This document shows, piece by piece, positions 9,225 to 18,565 of a stretch of 64,000 nucleotides of DNA. The DNA lies in contig NZ_FZNY01000003.1 of NCBI RefSeq assembly GCF_900188275.1, forward strand, positions 434,001-498,000, read 5' to 3'. The notes under the pieces are model-generated. The model made no database searches. It was not told the DNA's origin and was given only the letters and a program-made list of their open reading frames with translations. Each line of letters starts with the position of its first letter. Within the stretch, counting starts at the first letter, position 1. This stretch comes from Dokdonia pacifica (GTDB lineage Bacteria > Bacteroidota > Bacteroidia > Flavobacteriales > Flavobacteriaceae). The translations under genes were made by a program, and so were the position numbers.

Positions 9225-10367
9225 ATGCAAGTGACTGCAGAACGTACCACCCAACTTCATACTATTGAAGAAGCAATAGAAGATATCAGACAAGGCAAAG
9301 TGATCATTGTTGTAGATGATGAAGATCGTGAAAATGAAGGAGATTTTGTAGCTGCTGCAGGTGCTGCCACACCAGAAATGATCAACTTTATGGCTACACA
9401 TGGTCGTGGGTTGATTTGTGCACCTATTACTGAAGATCGTTGTGATGATTTGCAATTAAATATGATGGTAACCAGTAATACAGATCCTATGGAAACGGCA
9501 TTTACAGTTTCTATAGACTTAAAAGGTCAAGGCGTAACCACAGGAATTTCTGCAAGTGATAGAGCAAAAACAGTCATCGCACTTACCGATCCAGCAACAA
9601 AACCACACGATTTAAGTAGACCAGGACATATCTTCCCACTAAAAGCAAAAGAAGGTGGTGTATTACGCCGTACGGGGCATACAGAAGCTGCTATAGACTT
9701 TGCAAGACTTGCTGGATTTGAACCAGCAGGTGTGATTGTAGAAATCATGAATGAAGACGGGACGATGGCACGATTGCCACAGCTCCTAGAAGTAGCAGAA
9801 AAATTTGACCTTAAAATTGTTTCTATAGAAGATCTTGTTGCCTATCGTATGGAACATGACAGTCTGATAGAGAAAAAAGAAGACTTTGATATACAAACAC
9901 GTTTTGGTAATTATAGATTACGCGCATACAAGCAAACAACCAATGACCAAGTGCACATCGCATTAACCAAGGGAAGTTGGACAAAAGATGAGCATGTATT
10001 AGTTCGTGTAAACTCTACACACATCAATAATGATATTCTTGGAACGCTCACTAATAATGCCGATAAGAAGCTAGATGATATGTTTAGAGCTATTGACCAA
10101 GCAGAAAAAGGTGCGATTGTATTTATTAATCAAGATAATAATGCCGCTAATCTCTTAGGAAGACTAAGCGAGCTTAAAAAGAACCAAAAAGAAGGCATTA
10201 TGAAAGCGCCTAACATTGTGATGGATGCTAAAGACTTTGGAATAGGAGCACAAATACTTCATGACCTTTCTATAACAAAAATCAAATTATTATCTAATAC
10301 CGATGGTACTAAGCGTGTGGGTATGATAGGATATGGCCTTGAAATTGTAGATCGCGTTCAGTATTAA
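9225..10367 (+). CDS. ribBA: 3,4-dihydroxy-2-butanone-4-phosphate synthase with degenerate GTP cyclohydrolase II domain
   Basis: Riboflavin biosynthesis bifunctional-type protein, 380 residues. The RibB half (~10-208) is complete: DDEDRENEGDF acidic motif, THGRGLICAP, and GHTEAAIDF; it converts ribulose 5-phosphate to dihydroxybutanone phosphate. The second half (~212-378) has the GCHII fold outline but not its zinc site: where active RibA has SEC and RCDCG cysteines this protein has RVNSTHINND and LTNNADKK. I therefore predict no GTP cyclohydrolase II activity; another RibA should be encoded elsewhere. Monocistronic, with a strong terminator following. Confidence 0.93.
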   Translation: MQVTAERTTQLHTIEEAIEDIRQGKVIIVVDDEDRENEGDFVAAAGAATPEMINFMATHGRGLICAPITEDRCDDLQLNMMVTSNTDPMETAFTVSIDLKGQGVTTGISASDRAKTVIALTDPATKPHDLSRPGHIFPLKAKEGGVLRRTGHTEAAIDFARLAGFEPAGVIVEIMNEDGTMARLPQLLEVAEKFDLKIVSIEDLVAYRMEHDSLIEKKEDFDIQTRFGNYRLRAYKQTTNDQVHIALTKGSWTKDEHVLVRVNSTHINNDILGTLTNNADKKLDDMFRAIDQAEKGAIVFINQDNNAANLLGRLSELKKNQKEGIMKAPNIVMDAKDFGIGAQILHDLSITKIKLLSNTDGTKRVGMIGYGLEIVDRVQY

Positions 10368-10385
10368 AATGTACATATAGTTTGG

Positions 10386-10430
10386 AAAAGCGTATGATTC
10401 TTAGGATAGAATGATACGCTTTTTGTTTTG
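10386..10430 (+). terminator. Rho-independent terminator after ribBA
   Basis: Stem AAAAGCGTAT / ATACGCTTTT with an inner ATTCT / AGAAT extension, followed by a T-rich tract. It starts 18 nt after the ribBA stop. Confidence 0.85.
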
Positions 10431-10536
10431 TATTTAGTTTTTCTATTTAAAACCAAAACTAGCTGTGTAGAATAATTAGGCATAGAAAAAGGAAGTAGAT
10501 CTACCTTTAAAAAATTAATAACTATGAATAGGATTG

Positions 10537-10605
10537 TATACGCTTTCAAGGAGCAGAGTGACGCAGAAGTTTATACAGAGCTCAGTCGAAGTACGAAAGC
10601 ATACA
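10537..10605. repeat. Type 1 composite repeat element (copy A)
   Basis: A 69-bp element beginning TATACGCTTTCAAGGAGCAG and ending GTACGAAAGCATAC, so its ends are an inverted repeat with the same sequence as the arms of the short palindrome. A near-identical copy in opposite orientation is at 29830-29898. It occupies the middle of the 320-bp gap between ribBA and lpdA; the rest of that gap holds the ribBA terminator and the lpdA promoter, and I see no gene in it. Confidence 0.9.
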
Positions 10606-10656
10606 CAGATATCAAAAACAATCTCACATAAACTTTTAAACTCAAGTAACGGTTCG

Positions 10657-10664
10657 TACCTTTG
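10657..10664 (+). promoter_or_regulatory. Candidate -7 box for lpdA
   Basis: TACCTTTG, a good TAnnTTTG match, 23 nt before the lpdA ATG. The -33 region is not clear. Confidence 0.55.
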
Positions 10665-10687
10665 TACGACTATATTAAAAAAAACTT

Positions 10688-12088
10688 ATGAGTTCATATG
10701 ATGTAGCCGTTATAGGCTCTGGACCTGGAGGATATGTAGCAGCGATACGTTGCGCACAACTAGGGATGAAAACTGCCATTATAGAAAAGTATAACACATT
10801 AGGAGGAACATGCTTAAATGTAGGCTGTATCCCTTCTAAAGCCTTACTAGATTCTTCACACCATTATGAAGATGCTATCAAGCATTTTGATGAACATGGT
10901 ATCGAAGTGGGAGATGTAAAGTTCAATCTTGAAAAAATGATTGCTCGTAAGCAAGGTGTTGTTGATATGACTACAAAAGGGATTGAATTCCTGATGGGTA
11001 AAAATAAGATTGACGTATACCAAGGTGTGGGATCTTTTATAGATGCGACACATATCCAAATAGATGGTGAGAAAAAGGAAACGATCGAAGCAAAAAATAC
11101 CATTGTTGCTACGGGATCAAAACCAAGTACACTTCCATTTATAACCTTAGATAAAGAACGTATCATCACTTCTACAGAAGCCTTAAAACTTAAAGAAGTT
11201 CCTAAGCATATGATTGTGATAGGAGGGGGAGTGATAGGCTTAGAACTTGGTCAAGTATATAAACGACTTGGTGCCGAAGTAACCGTTGTTGAATATATGG
11301 ATCGTCTTATCGCTGGGATGGATAGTGCACAAAGTAAAGAAATCCAAAAAGCACTTAAGAAACAAAAAATGAAGTTTGCATTATCTCACGCTGTAACAGC
11401 AGTAGAGCGTAATGGAGATGAGATTACTGTAAAAGCAACCAATAATAAGAAAAATGCAGAAGTAGAGTTTAAAGGAGACTATGTATTGGTTGCCGTAGGA
11501 CGTCATGCTTATACAGAAGGACTCAATCTTGAAGCTGTAGGTATTCCAACTGACAAACGAGGAAAAATAGAAGTAAACGAGCATTTACAAACCAATGTGT
11601 CTAATATCTATGCGATAGGAGATGTCATTAAAGGAGCAATGCTTGCTCATAAAGCCGAAGAGGAAGGTGTTTTTGTTGCAGAAACATTAGCAGGACAAAA
11701 ACCTCATATTAACTATAACTTAATCCCTGGTGTCGTATATACTTGGCCGGAAGTAGCTTCTGTTGGAAAAACAGAAGAACAGTTAAAAGAAGCAGGTGTC
11801 GTTTATAAATCTGGACAATTCCCAATGCGAGCATTAGGACGTAGTCGCGCGAGTGGTGATATAGATGGATTTGTAAAAATCCTAGCAGATAAGACTACAG
11901 ATGAGGTGTTAGGAGTTCATATGGTAGGTGCACGTGTTGCCGATCTTATTTCGGAAGGTGTTACCGCTATGGAGTTCCGTGCAAGTGCAGAAGATATTGC
12001 TAGAATGAGTCACGCACACCCTACTTATGCAGAAGCTGTAAAAGAAGCAGCACTAGCGGCTACAGAAGACAGACCTTTACATATTTAA
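10688..12088 (+). CDS. lpdA: Dihydrolipoyl dehydrogenase (E3)
   Basis: FAD-dependent E3 subunit of pyruvate/2-oxoglutarate/branched-chain dehydrogenase complexes, reoxidising dihydrolipoamide with NAD+. 466 residues, the normal family length. FAD-binding GSGPGGYVAA at ~10-19, redox disulfide GGTCLNVGCIPSK (Cys42, Cys47), NAD site IGGGVIGLELG (~180), second FAD segment IYAIGDV (~310), and the C-terminal His-Glu motif HAHPTYAEAVKEA. It is a single-gene unit between a -7 box and a terminator. Confidence 0.97.
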   Translation: MSSYDVAVIGSGPGGYVAAIRCAQLGMKTAIIEKYNTLGGTCLNVGCIPSKALLDSSHHYEDAIKHFDEHGIEVGDVKFNLEKMIARKQGVVDMTTKGIEFLMGKNKIDVYQGVGSFIDATHIQIDGEKKETIEAKNTIVATGSKPSTLPFITLDKERIITSTEALKLKEVPKHMIVIGGGVIGLELGQVYKRLGAEVTVVEYMDRLIAGMDSAQSKEIQKALKKQKMKFALSHAVTAVERNGDEITVKATNNKKNAEVEFKGDYVLVAVGRHAYTEGLNLEAVGIPTDKRGKIEVNEHLQTNVSNIYAIGDVIKGAMLAHKAEEEGVFVAETLAGQKPHINYNLIPGVVYTWPEVASVGKTEEQLKEAGVVYKSGQFPMRALGRSRASGDIDGFVKILADKTTDEVLGVHMVGARVADLISEGVTAMEFRASAEDIARMSHAHPTYAEAVKEAALAATEDRPLHI

Positions 12089-12095
12089 AGAAACT

Positions 12096-12127
12096 ATGTT
12101 TTAAGAAGTGTAGCGCACTTAAAACAT
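12096..12127 (+). terminator. Hairpin after lpdA
   Basis: ATGTTTT + AAGTG pair with CACTT + AAAACAT around a TAGCG loop, with a 3-nt bulge. It sits 8 nt after the stop and precedes the stronger terminator at 12140, so it may protect the 3' end rather than terminate. Confidence 0.5.
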
Positions 12128-12139
12128 AAAATTTCATAC

Positions 12140-12167
12140 ATCCCGCGCTTGTCGCGGGATTTTTTTT
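12140..12167 (+). terminator. Rho-independent terminator after lpdA
   Basis: ATCCCGCG / CGCGGGAT stem with loop CTTGT, then a run of eight T. Confidence 0.93.
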
Positions 12168-12197
12168 GAACCCTATTGTACTTTAATCTAACTACCT

Positions 12198-13295
12198 ATG
12201 TACAGAACAACCCTCAAAATTTCTATCATATTTTTATACCTAATTATCATTGCAGGAGCTGTTGTGAGAATGACAGGAAGTGGTATGGGATGCCCCGATT
12301 GGCCTAAATGTTTTGGATACTATATTCCCCCTACAGAAGAAACCCAATTACAATGGGAAGCTAATAGAGCCTATAAAGAAGGACAGATCATTATTGTAAA
12401 TGAATCATTGCGTATTGCTCCTAGTGATTTTATATCTGGAGATACTTATATAGAAAATAACTGGTCTACGTATGATAAGCATGATTATGCTGCTTTTAAT
12501 GTATGGCATACTTGGATTGAGTACATCAATAGACAAGTAACGGTGCTTGCAGGAATTCCTATTCTTTTGATGATTCTCTTTTCATTTTGGTATTGGAAAG
12601 AACGTGTATGGCTCATCTTTGGGTCGTTCTTTGTATTACCACTAATGGGGTTTGAAGCATGGTTAGGAAAACAAGTGGTAGATTCTAATTTATTACCTGT
12701 TAAGATTACCATACATATGATTGTTGCATTACTCATTGTTGCACTATTGTTATATCTATGGCATAAATCGCAAGAGAAGGAGCGTAGTATAAGTACGCTT
12801 TCGCGAAATCGAACTCCTGAGATTCACGACCATAGGGAGAGCGAAGCGTTAAAACTAAAGAAGTATGACCCACTTTTTAAGAACTTAGTATTACTAGCGG
12901 GTGTGCTCACCTTAGTACAAGTTGCATTTGGAACCCAAGTACGACAGTATGTAGATGAGCAAGTCATTGCACTAGGATATGAAGCAAAAGGACAATGGCT
13001 GAATCCACCGACAGTTATGTTTTATGTACACCGATCTTTTTCTATACTTGTTACCCTTCTTAACGTATACTTATTCTGGCGTAATAGAAAATACCTTTTG
13101 GGTCATGCCCATCTATTAGTTTGGGTACTTATCCTAATAGCTTTAGAAGTTATTACAGGTATTGCCATGTATTATATAGATTTCCCATTTGGAACACAAC
13201 CTTTGCATTTAGTTGTGGCTTCTTTATTATTTGGAATTCAGTTTTATATATTCTTAGAGAGCCTTAAAAGGAAGGAAGAAGTAATTGTAGGATAA
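12198..13295 (+). CDS. ctaA: Heme A synthase (Cox15/CtaA)
   Basis: Inner-membrane enzyme oxidising the heme O methyl group to make heme A for cytochrome oxidase. 365 residues, about eight helices. Conserved features: VRMTGSGMGCPDWPKC near the N-terminus, HTWIEYINR, and heme-ligand histidines in HMIVALLI, HRSFSILVTL and HLVVASLLFG. The cytoplasmic loop between the two halves (~200-220) contains a stretch STLSRNRTPEIHDHRESEAL encoded by a composite repeat element inserted in frame, so the protein is about 20 residues longer than it would otherwise be. Followed by a bidirectional terminator. Confidence 0.93.
   Translation: MYRTTLKISIIFLYLIIIAGAVVRMTGSGMGCPDWPKCFGYYIPPTEETQLQWEANRAYKEGQIIIVNESLRIAPSDFISGDTYIENNWSTYDKHDYAAFNVWHTWIEYINRQVTVLAGIPILLMILFSFWYWKERVWLIFGSFFVLPLMGFEAWLGKQVVDSNLLPVKITIHMIVALLIVALLLYLWHKSQEKERSISTLSRNRTPEIHDHRESEALKLKKYDPLFKNLVLLAGVLTLVQVAFGTQVRQYVDEQVIALGYEAKGQWLNPPTVMFYVHRSFSILVTLLNVYLFWRNRKYLLGHAHLLVWVLILIALEVITGIAMYYIDFPFGTQPLHLVVASLLFGIQFYIFLESLKRKEEVIVG
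12794..12855. repeat. Type 2 composite repeat element inside ctaA
   Basis: Begins TACGCTTTCGCGAAATCGAA and continues through GATTCACGACCATAGGGAGA, closely matching the intergenic copy at 48608-48674. The far end (TTAAAAC) is degraded relative to the intact terminus TTAAAGCGTATA. The insertion keeps the ctaA frame open. Confidence 0.9.
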
Positions 13296-13307
13296 AAATA
13301 ACGGTAT

Positions 13308-13341
13308 AAAAAAGCCCTCTATTTTTGATAGAGAGCTTTTT
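13308..13341. terminator. Bidirectional terminator between ctaA and subtilase
   Basis: AAAAAAGCCCTCTAT pairs with ATAGAGAGCTTTTT around TTTTG (one mismatch); A-run on one side and T-run on the other allow use by both converging genes. Confidence 0.85.
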
Positions 13342-13364
13342 ATGGTATTTATATAACCGTTTGC

Positions 13365-16300
13365 TTACATAACGATTAGTTTTTTGACTGTTCTTGAGTT
13401 ACCTGAATTTATAGTAACAAAGTAGATTCCAGCTGCATAATTTGACACATCCATTTGAATGTTTTCTCCGGCAGCACGATTTTTAATCGTATCTATTAAT
13501 TGCCCTTGATTATTTACTACGTTTATATCCACTTGATTTAGATTATTGCTAGGTAATGCAATCGTTACTTGAGAAGATGATGGATTAGGATATAAAGACA
13601 CACCATCTAATTGAGTAGCATCTTCTACAGCGAGTAAGGTATCAACATTAAAATCATCTATAAATGTTCCATTACCAAAGCCACCCACATTAATTACTCT
13701 AAAAATAGCTCCTACAGTACCTTGATATGCTGCTAAATTTATTTCCTCAGTTCGCCAATCATTTGATGAAGTTGGGAACCAACTAAATGTTGCAGGTGGG
13801 ACAGTTGCCAATTCAGAACCTTCTTTTTCGTAAATAGAAGTAAATGTAGCACCGCAATCTGTAGAAATTTCAACACGCAGTCCATCAATAAAATTAGTAT
13901 TGTTAAATTGTGCTTTTGCTAATTCAAACCTCAATACAGGGCTATTAATAGTAAGATCAAATACAATGGTTGTAAGAACATCTTCAGCTCCATTTGCATT
14001 GTATTGAAAATTATTTACATATCCCACAGTAGTAGGAGTTCCATCAACACCAATTACGTTAGTTGATTCTTCCCAAGTAAAACTATCATCAGGATTTGAA
14101 ATAGACCATCCTAATGCTGGAAAACCATTACTTTCAAAAGTTTCAACAAACGGTGTTGATTGTACTGTAGCTTGAATAACCATATCAAGACTAATAGTAT
14201 CATTAGCGATATATTCATCACCATCACTAGATGCAGTGACAGTTAGGGTATAGCTTCCTGAATCTGTAATAGTAAGTAGTGTAGTAAAATCATAGTCAAC
14301 ACTTTCTCCTGTTGCTAATGTGCCATTAAAAATTTCAGTTACAATATCTCCTCCGCTTAACTGGTATGATACCTCAAAATCAGTTTGTGCTACTTCTCCA
14401 TTATTTTGGATAGTGGCAGAAACAACACCATCAGGATCTCCACATGCGCCAGAAAAATTTTCTGAATCGCTATTGATTGCTGTAACCGTAAGGTCATTAT
14501 TAAGAACGCAATTCAATAATCCATTTGAATATAAAATAGCATTTGTTCTTCTGTTATTCCATCCTTCTGTTGCATTGCTAGCTGCTACTGCATACCAAGT
14601 ATCTGCTTCAGGATCTGTAATTGGAACAGTAATAGAAGTTCCAGAAGTAGAACCAGCGATTTCCATATAAGGACCGTCTAGTATATATAAATCATAACTC
14701 TCTGCTCCATCAAGAGCGTCCCATTCAAAAGTTGCTTCTGTAGGACACGCTTGAGTAATAGTAAGTCCTGAAACAAGATTTGCTATAGAAAAGTTTGCAT
14801 CACTTGTATCAGAAAAAGCACCACTAGTTACTCGTACTAAAGCTTCTCCAGTTACATCTTGTGGTACATTCCAGATAAAAAGGTTTGAATTATCCGTCAC
14901 TGTAGCAATTGTATTCCAAGTACCACCATTATTATTAGAGTATTCAACAACAAAATCTTCTGTAGTATTAACTGCATCCCAATGGATTACTTCTTGTTCT
15001 CCAGGAGTAAAACTTTCACCTTCATTAGGATATGTAACTGTTAATTCATCTTCAATAACTTCATAAACTATAAAGTATTCTTGTGATCCTACAGGAACAT
15101 TAAACCCAGAAATATCAAGCGTATAATCTCCAGCGCTTGGATTATTAATCAATACTTGCTCCATATTATTAAGATGATCTTCACCTGTAGTAGCTGGAGT
15201 ATTAAGATTAGTTGGATTAGGTGTTGAATCAAGAATCCATGGTAATAAACTTGTATTATCAGGTGAAGTAACCACAAGATCTAAGTCATTAACAAGTGCT
15301 GTTGAAGCACCTGGGCTTGCAGCAACATCTTTCCAATATAACATAAATCGCACTTGAGAAGTTCCATTAGGAATAGAAATAGTGTGCGTGTTAGATTCAC
15401 CTTGTGATACATTATCAGATAGATAACGCTCGTCTTCTAACAGTTTTGCAGCACGTAAACCGTTTACAATACCCCATCCAAATCTAAAATCAGGTCCTAC
15501 ATTACCTGCTTCATTTGCAGTATTTAAAAGAGTAGCTTTAATTAATGCAGAATTTGGAAGTTCTCCACCATTTAGTTCTCCGTAGGCTTGATATAATTGT
15601 GCTGAAATCCCTGCAATACCAGGAGCTGCTCCAGAAGTTCCTCCAAAAGAAAAATAAGAATTGTTTTCTCCTGTAGAGATTTGGTTTTGACCATTTGCAG
15701 CAATGTCTGGTTTAATACGCCCATCATGAGCAGGACCTCTACTACTAGAGTTCACTAATGAACCATCGAAAAATACATTAGCCGTAGCGATAACGTTTTT
15801 CCCTTGCTTATGTCCTCCTGTGATATTTCCCCATTGAGTACCAGCTCCATAACCACAATTATTATTATTTGAATTTCCTGCAGAAAATACGTGTAATAAA
15901 CTAGGAATATTATTAATTTGAGTATCTACCGTTTGTGTAACTGTAGTATAACCTGCATTACAACCATCTGAATATGATGAATTAGTGATTTGTACACTAC
16001 CATCATTGATAAGTGATGTCGTAGCAGCATCTAGATGGCTAGGTACATAAGTTGCCACAAAAACATTTGATCCAGCTGCCATTCCTCTATTTCTAGGATT
16101 TAAATTTCCAGCTCCAGCCATAATACCAGCAACACCATCTCCATGTGTTTGACCTGAACCAGCTGTCAAAGAGTTATCTATTCTATCTTGGAAATCAATA
16201 TGTGGTCCTACAATACCATCGTCACGTACCAAAACACCAATGCCTTCTCCAGTATAGTTTCTACCTGTTGGTGTTTGTGTATCTAAACCTGAAGCTCTGT

Positions 16301-16937
16301 GAAGAGATCTACCAAAAACATCTTCTTTTGTAGCAGGAGCATTAATAACTTCTACCCATTTTACATATGGTAATGCAGATAATTCCTCAAGACAATTATT
16401 TGGAATCTCAAGCTCAATATTTCTAGCACCTCTCCATTGTTGAGATACTGTAATCTGCTTATTTGCTAAGTCAGAAATAACATAATCAGCTGTTACAGCA
16501 TCATGGAATTGAAGTGTAACTAAAATACGATCACCTACAATAGCCCAATCGCCAATATTGCCGAATTTGAGATCTGGTGATAATTTATATTCTCCTAATA
16601 CAGGAGCAATACTTCTTACTCCTTGTGCGCCAAGAAATGAAGTGCTAGTAGTTTCAGGAATAAAAGCTAGGTATGTTCTGTTACCTATATATTCTAGTAA
16701 ATCTACTCTATTAGCCTTAATAAGATCTTGTACACTTTTTGTAGGAGTTTGATAAAATTGAATCCACGTATAAAAACCTTGCTGAATTCTAGTTGTAGGA
16801 TTTAATTGATCCCACTGAAAAGAATCGATGTTTTCAGTTAAATTAATGGATTCATTTTGAAAATTAATAGTGTACTCATTTTGAGCAAATGATTTTGTAA
16901 ATACAAAAATCAAAAATAGTAATGTAATTTTTTTCAT
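13365..16937 (-). CDS. T9SS-secreted subtilisin-like (S8) serine protease
   Basis: 1190-residue secreted protease. Signal peptide MKKITLLFLIFVFTKSFA. A divergent N-terminal region (~20-200), then an S8 catalytic domain: Asp in GVLVRDDGI (~239), His in THGDGVAGIMAG (~265), Ser in FGGTSGAAPGIAG (~431). Beta-sandwich domains follow: a subtilase-type C domain, fibronectin-like EGESFTPGEQEVIHWD, a CARDB-like segment (NNGEVAQTDFEVSYQL) and a MAM/jellyroll-like segment (~980-1110). The last ~75 residues, LYPNPSSSQVTIAL to TVKKLIVM, are a type A T9SS sorting domain, so it is exported across the outer membrane. Single gene, probably degrading extracellular protein. Confidence 0.95.
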   Translation of the reverse strand: MKKITLLFLIFVFTKSFAQNEYTINFQNESINLTENIDSFQWDQLNPTTRIQQGFYTWIQFYQTPTKSVQDLIKANRVDLLEYIGNRTYLAFIPETTSTSFLGAQGVRSIAPVLGEYKLSPDLKFGNIGDWAIVGDRILVTLQFHDAVTADYVISDLANKQITVSQQWRGARNIELEIPNNCLEELSALPYVKWVEVINAPATKEDVFGRSLHRASGLDTQTPTGRNYTGEGIGVLVRDDGIVGPHIDFQDRIDNSLTAGSGQTHGDGVAGIMAGAGNLNPRNRGMAAGSNVFVATYVPSHLDAATTSLINDGSVQITNSSYSDGCNAGYTTVTQTVDTQINNIPSLLHVFSAGNSNNNNCGYGAGTQWGNITGGHKQGKNVIATANVFFDGSLVNSSSRGPAHDGRIKPDIAANGQNQISTGENNSYFSFGGTSGAAPGIAGISAQLYQAYGELNGGELPNSALIKATLLNTANEAGNVGPDFRFGWGIVNGLRAAKLLEDERYLSDNVSQGESNTHTISIPNGTSQVRFMLYWKDVAASPGASTALVNDLDLVVTSPDNTSLLPWILDSTPNPTNLNTPATTGEDHLNNMEQVLINNPSAGDYTLDISGFNVPVGSQEYFIVYEVIEDELTVTYPNEGESFTPGEQEVIHWDAVNTTEDFVVEYSNNNGGTWNTIATVTDNSNLFIWNVPQDVTGEALVRVTSGAFSDTSDANFSIANLVSGLTITQACPTEATFEWDALDGAESYDLYILDGPYMEIAGSTSGTSITVPITDPEADTWYAVAASNATEGWNNRRTNAILYSNGLLNCVLNNDLTVTAINSDSENFSGACGDPDGVVSATIQNNGEVAQTDFEVSYQLSGGDIVTEIFNGTLATGESVDYDFTTLLTITDSGSYTLTVTASSDGDEYIANDTISLDMVIQATVQSTPFVETFESNGFPALGWSISNPDDSFTWEESTNVIGVDGTPTTVGYVNNFQYNANGAEDVLTTIVFDLTINSPVLRFELAKAQFNNTNFIDGLRVEISTDCGATFTSIYEKEGSELATVPPATFSWFPTSSNDWRTEEINLAAYQGTVGAIFRVINVGGFGNGTFIDDFNVDTLLAVEDATQLDGVSLYPNPSSSQVTIALPSNNLNQVDINVVNNQGQLIDTIKNRAAGENIQMDVSNYAAGIYFVTINSGNSRTVKKLIVM

Positions 16938-16972
16938 AGTAATTCATAAATTGATGATATCTCAAATGTAAT

Positions 16973-16980
16973 TAGTTAAA
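16973..16980 (-). promoter_or_regulatory. Candidate -7 box for the subtilase
   Basis: Minus-strand TACATTTG (TAnnTTTG), 35 nt before the start codon at 16937. No convincing -33 box. Confidence 0.4.
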
Positions 16981-17184
16981 TCGGAAAATCGTTAGTAATC
17001 AGTAATCGCCGATAATAATTTCCATATAAAATCTCATAGAATCAGCTTTTTAAAGCCAAAACCCCAAAAAAGATTGTAATTTACTTATATGGTATTGTGT
17101 ACATTCTAAATATTTGTTTGTTGTAAAAATAATAGTAATAATAGCTAATAAAATGATAATAATACCTAATTAAATGCTAATATG

Positions 17185-17970
17185 CTATTTTTTCCTACCA
17201 ACGATAAATAAATAATCGCCTAAATTATTTTTGTATGAAGAAATTATATTATCAATATATGTATGCCTAATATCCTTTTTAAGATTTTTGAGTCCTTGTA
17301 GTACTTCTTCTTTATTTGCTAAAGAAGAAAAAGATGAAATACCATTTCTTATATGTTGATTAAAATATAATGTAGGATCGTGTTTACCACAGTATAGAAA
17401 TTGATCTTGTAAATCTGGTTGAATAAAATATGGAGCTGTTGTTACTATTTCTATACCTGCATTTTTCATTGCCTTTGTAATGGAAGTTAAAGTGGGCATT
17501 TGTGTGATAGAGTCAGCAAGCATTTTAGGAAAATAATGGTGTAACCAATAGTTTTTCATCTGTAAAGGAGTAGAAGTAAAAATAACAATGCGTCCTTTTT
17601 TTTGTAATACTCTAGATAACTCTTTCATCCCTTGAGTAATATCTGTCCAATGATGTATCGTTAAAAAAGCGGTAACACCCTGTATACTCTCAGTAGGCAA
17701 TCCTGTGTTTTCTGCTGTTCCCATTCTCCAATCTATAGAAGCATTTTTTTGTTTTGCTTTTTCTAGCATTGTTGTAGATGGATCAATACCTATACAAGTA
17801 AAACCTCTTCTTTGAAGTTGATGCGTGTAATTTCCAGATCCGCATCCAATATCTAAGTATAGATTATGTACTTGAGGTTGTAAATGATATATGAGACGTT
17901 CAGTAAGGTAAGGATCTGCCTTCCTAGTGAGATTATATGTTGTTCCTATAGTATCATACGTTGCTTTCAT
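17185..17970 (-). CDS. SAM-dependent class I methyltransferase
   Basis: 261 residues, Methyltransf_11-like. SAM-binding motif LDIGCGSGNYTHQL (~38-51), then GIDPSTTMLEKA (motif II acidic residue) and IQGVTAFLTIHHW with RVLQKKGRIVIFTS (motif IV/post). Substrate unknown. It is the last gene of a - strand series; its start touches the stop of the acetyltransferase gene with no gap, so the two are probably co-transcribed. Confidence 0.88.
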   Translation of the reverse strand: MKATYDTIGTTYNLTRKADPYLTERLIYHLQPQVHNLYLDIGCGSGNYTHQLQRRGFTCIGIDPSTTMLEKAKQKNASIDWRMGTAENTGLPTESIQGVTAFLTIHHWTDITQGMKELSRVLQKKGRIVIFTSTPLQMKNYWLHHYFPKMLADSITQMPTLTSITKAMKNAGIEIVTTAPYFIQPDLQDQFLYCGKHDPTLYFNQHIRNGISSFSSLANKEEVLQGLKNLKKDIRHTYIDNIISSYKNNLGDYLFIVGRKK

Positions 17971-18510
17971 TTAAAACAACTTTCCATAATAATTTAAATC
18001 AATTAACCGTCCATCTGTAGTACGATAATCGCGCTTAATAGTACCCTCATATAGAAAACCACATGCAATTGCAACCTGAATACTTCGTTTGTTTTCTTTA
18101 GCAATTCTGCATAATAATTTTTTAAACCCATGTCTTTGTACAATAGTATCTATAAGATGAGTAAGGTGATGCGTAATGATACCCTTACCTTCATAGTTCT
18201 TATCTATGAAAGCACCTAATTCTGCTTTAGGAACTTCCCAATCTATATTCTTTATATCTATAAATCCAATGAGTTTTTGAGATGTTTTTTCTTTAATAAG
18301 ATATGGAAAGTATGTGCGCTCTTCTATGCGTATTTCTATTTGCTTGCAATAATGCTTTGTAGCTTCTAATGTTGTTGTTTTTGAAACTGTTCCAGCAAAA
18401 AAGTCTTTTAATCGCTCCTTATTTTCATTTATCAGTTTAAAAAAAGACGTGTCATCTTCTATGGACAAGAGTGTAAACTGATAATTATTAAAATCAAATG
18501 ACATACGCAT
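17971..18510 (-). CDS. RimJ/RimL-type GNAT N-acetyltransferase
   Basis: 179 residues with the GNAT fold: LIKEKTSQKLIGFIDI, AELGAFIDKNYEGKGI (acetyl-CoA pocket, R/Q-x-x-G-x-G variant) and GFKKLLCRIAKENKRSIQVA. RimJ/RimL relatives acetylate ribosomal protein N-termini, but many paralogs act on small molecules or antibiotics; no substrate can be assigned. Start may be at the second Met (18504). Directly abuts the methyltransferase gene. Confidence 0.85.
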   Translation of the reverse strand: MRMSFDFNNYQFTLLSIEDDTSFFKLINENKERLKDFFAGTVSKTTTLEATKHYCKQIEIRIEERTYFPYLIKEKTSQKLIGFIDIKNIDWEVPKAELGAFIDKNYEGKGIITHHLTHLIDTIVQRHGFKKLLCRIAKENKRSIQVAIACGFLYEGTIKRDYRTTDGRLIDLNYYGKLF

Positions 18511-18565
18511 GCTTCTTTATGATGACAATCTTACGACGAATTCTATTTAAAAAGCTTGATATAGA

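Noticed and set aside
9113-9250. Start of the unknown protein at 9250
   Set aside because: It would overlap the ribBA promoter and start; the ATG at 9112 gives a normal lysine-rich N-terminus.
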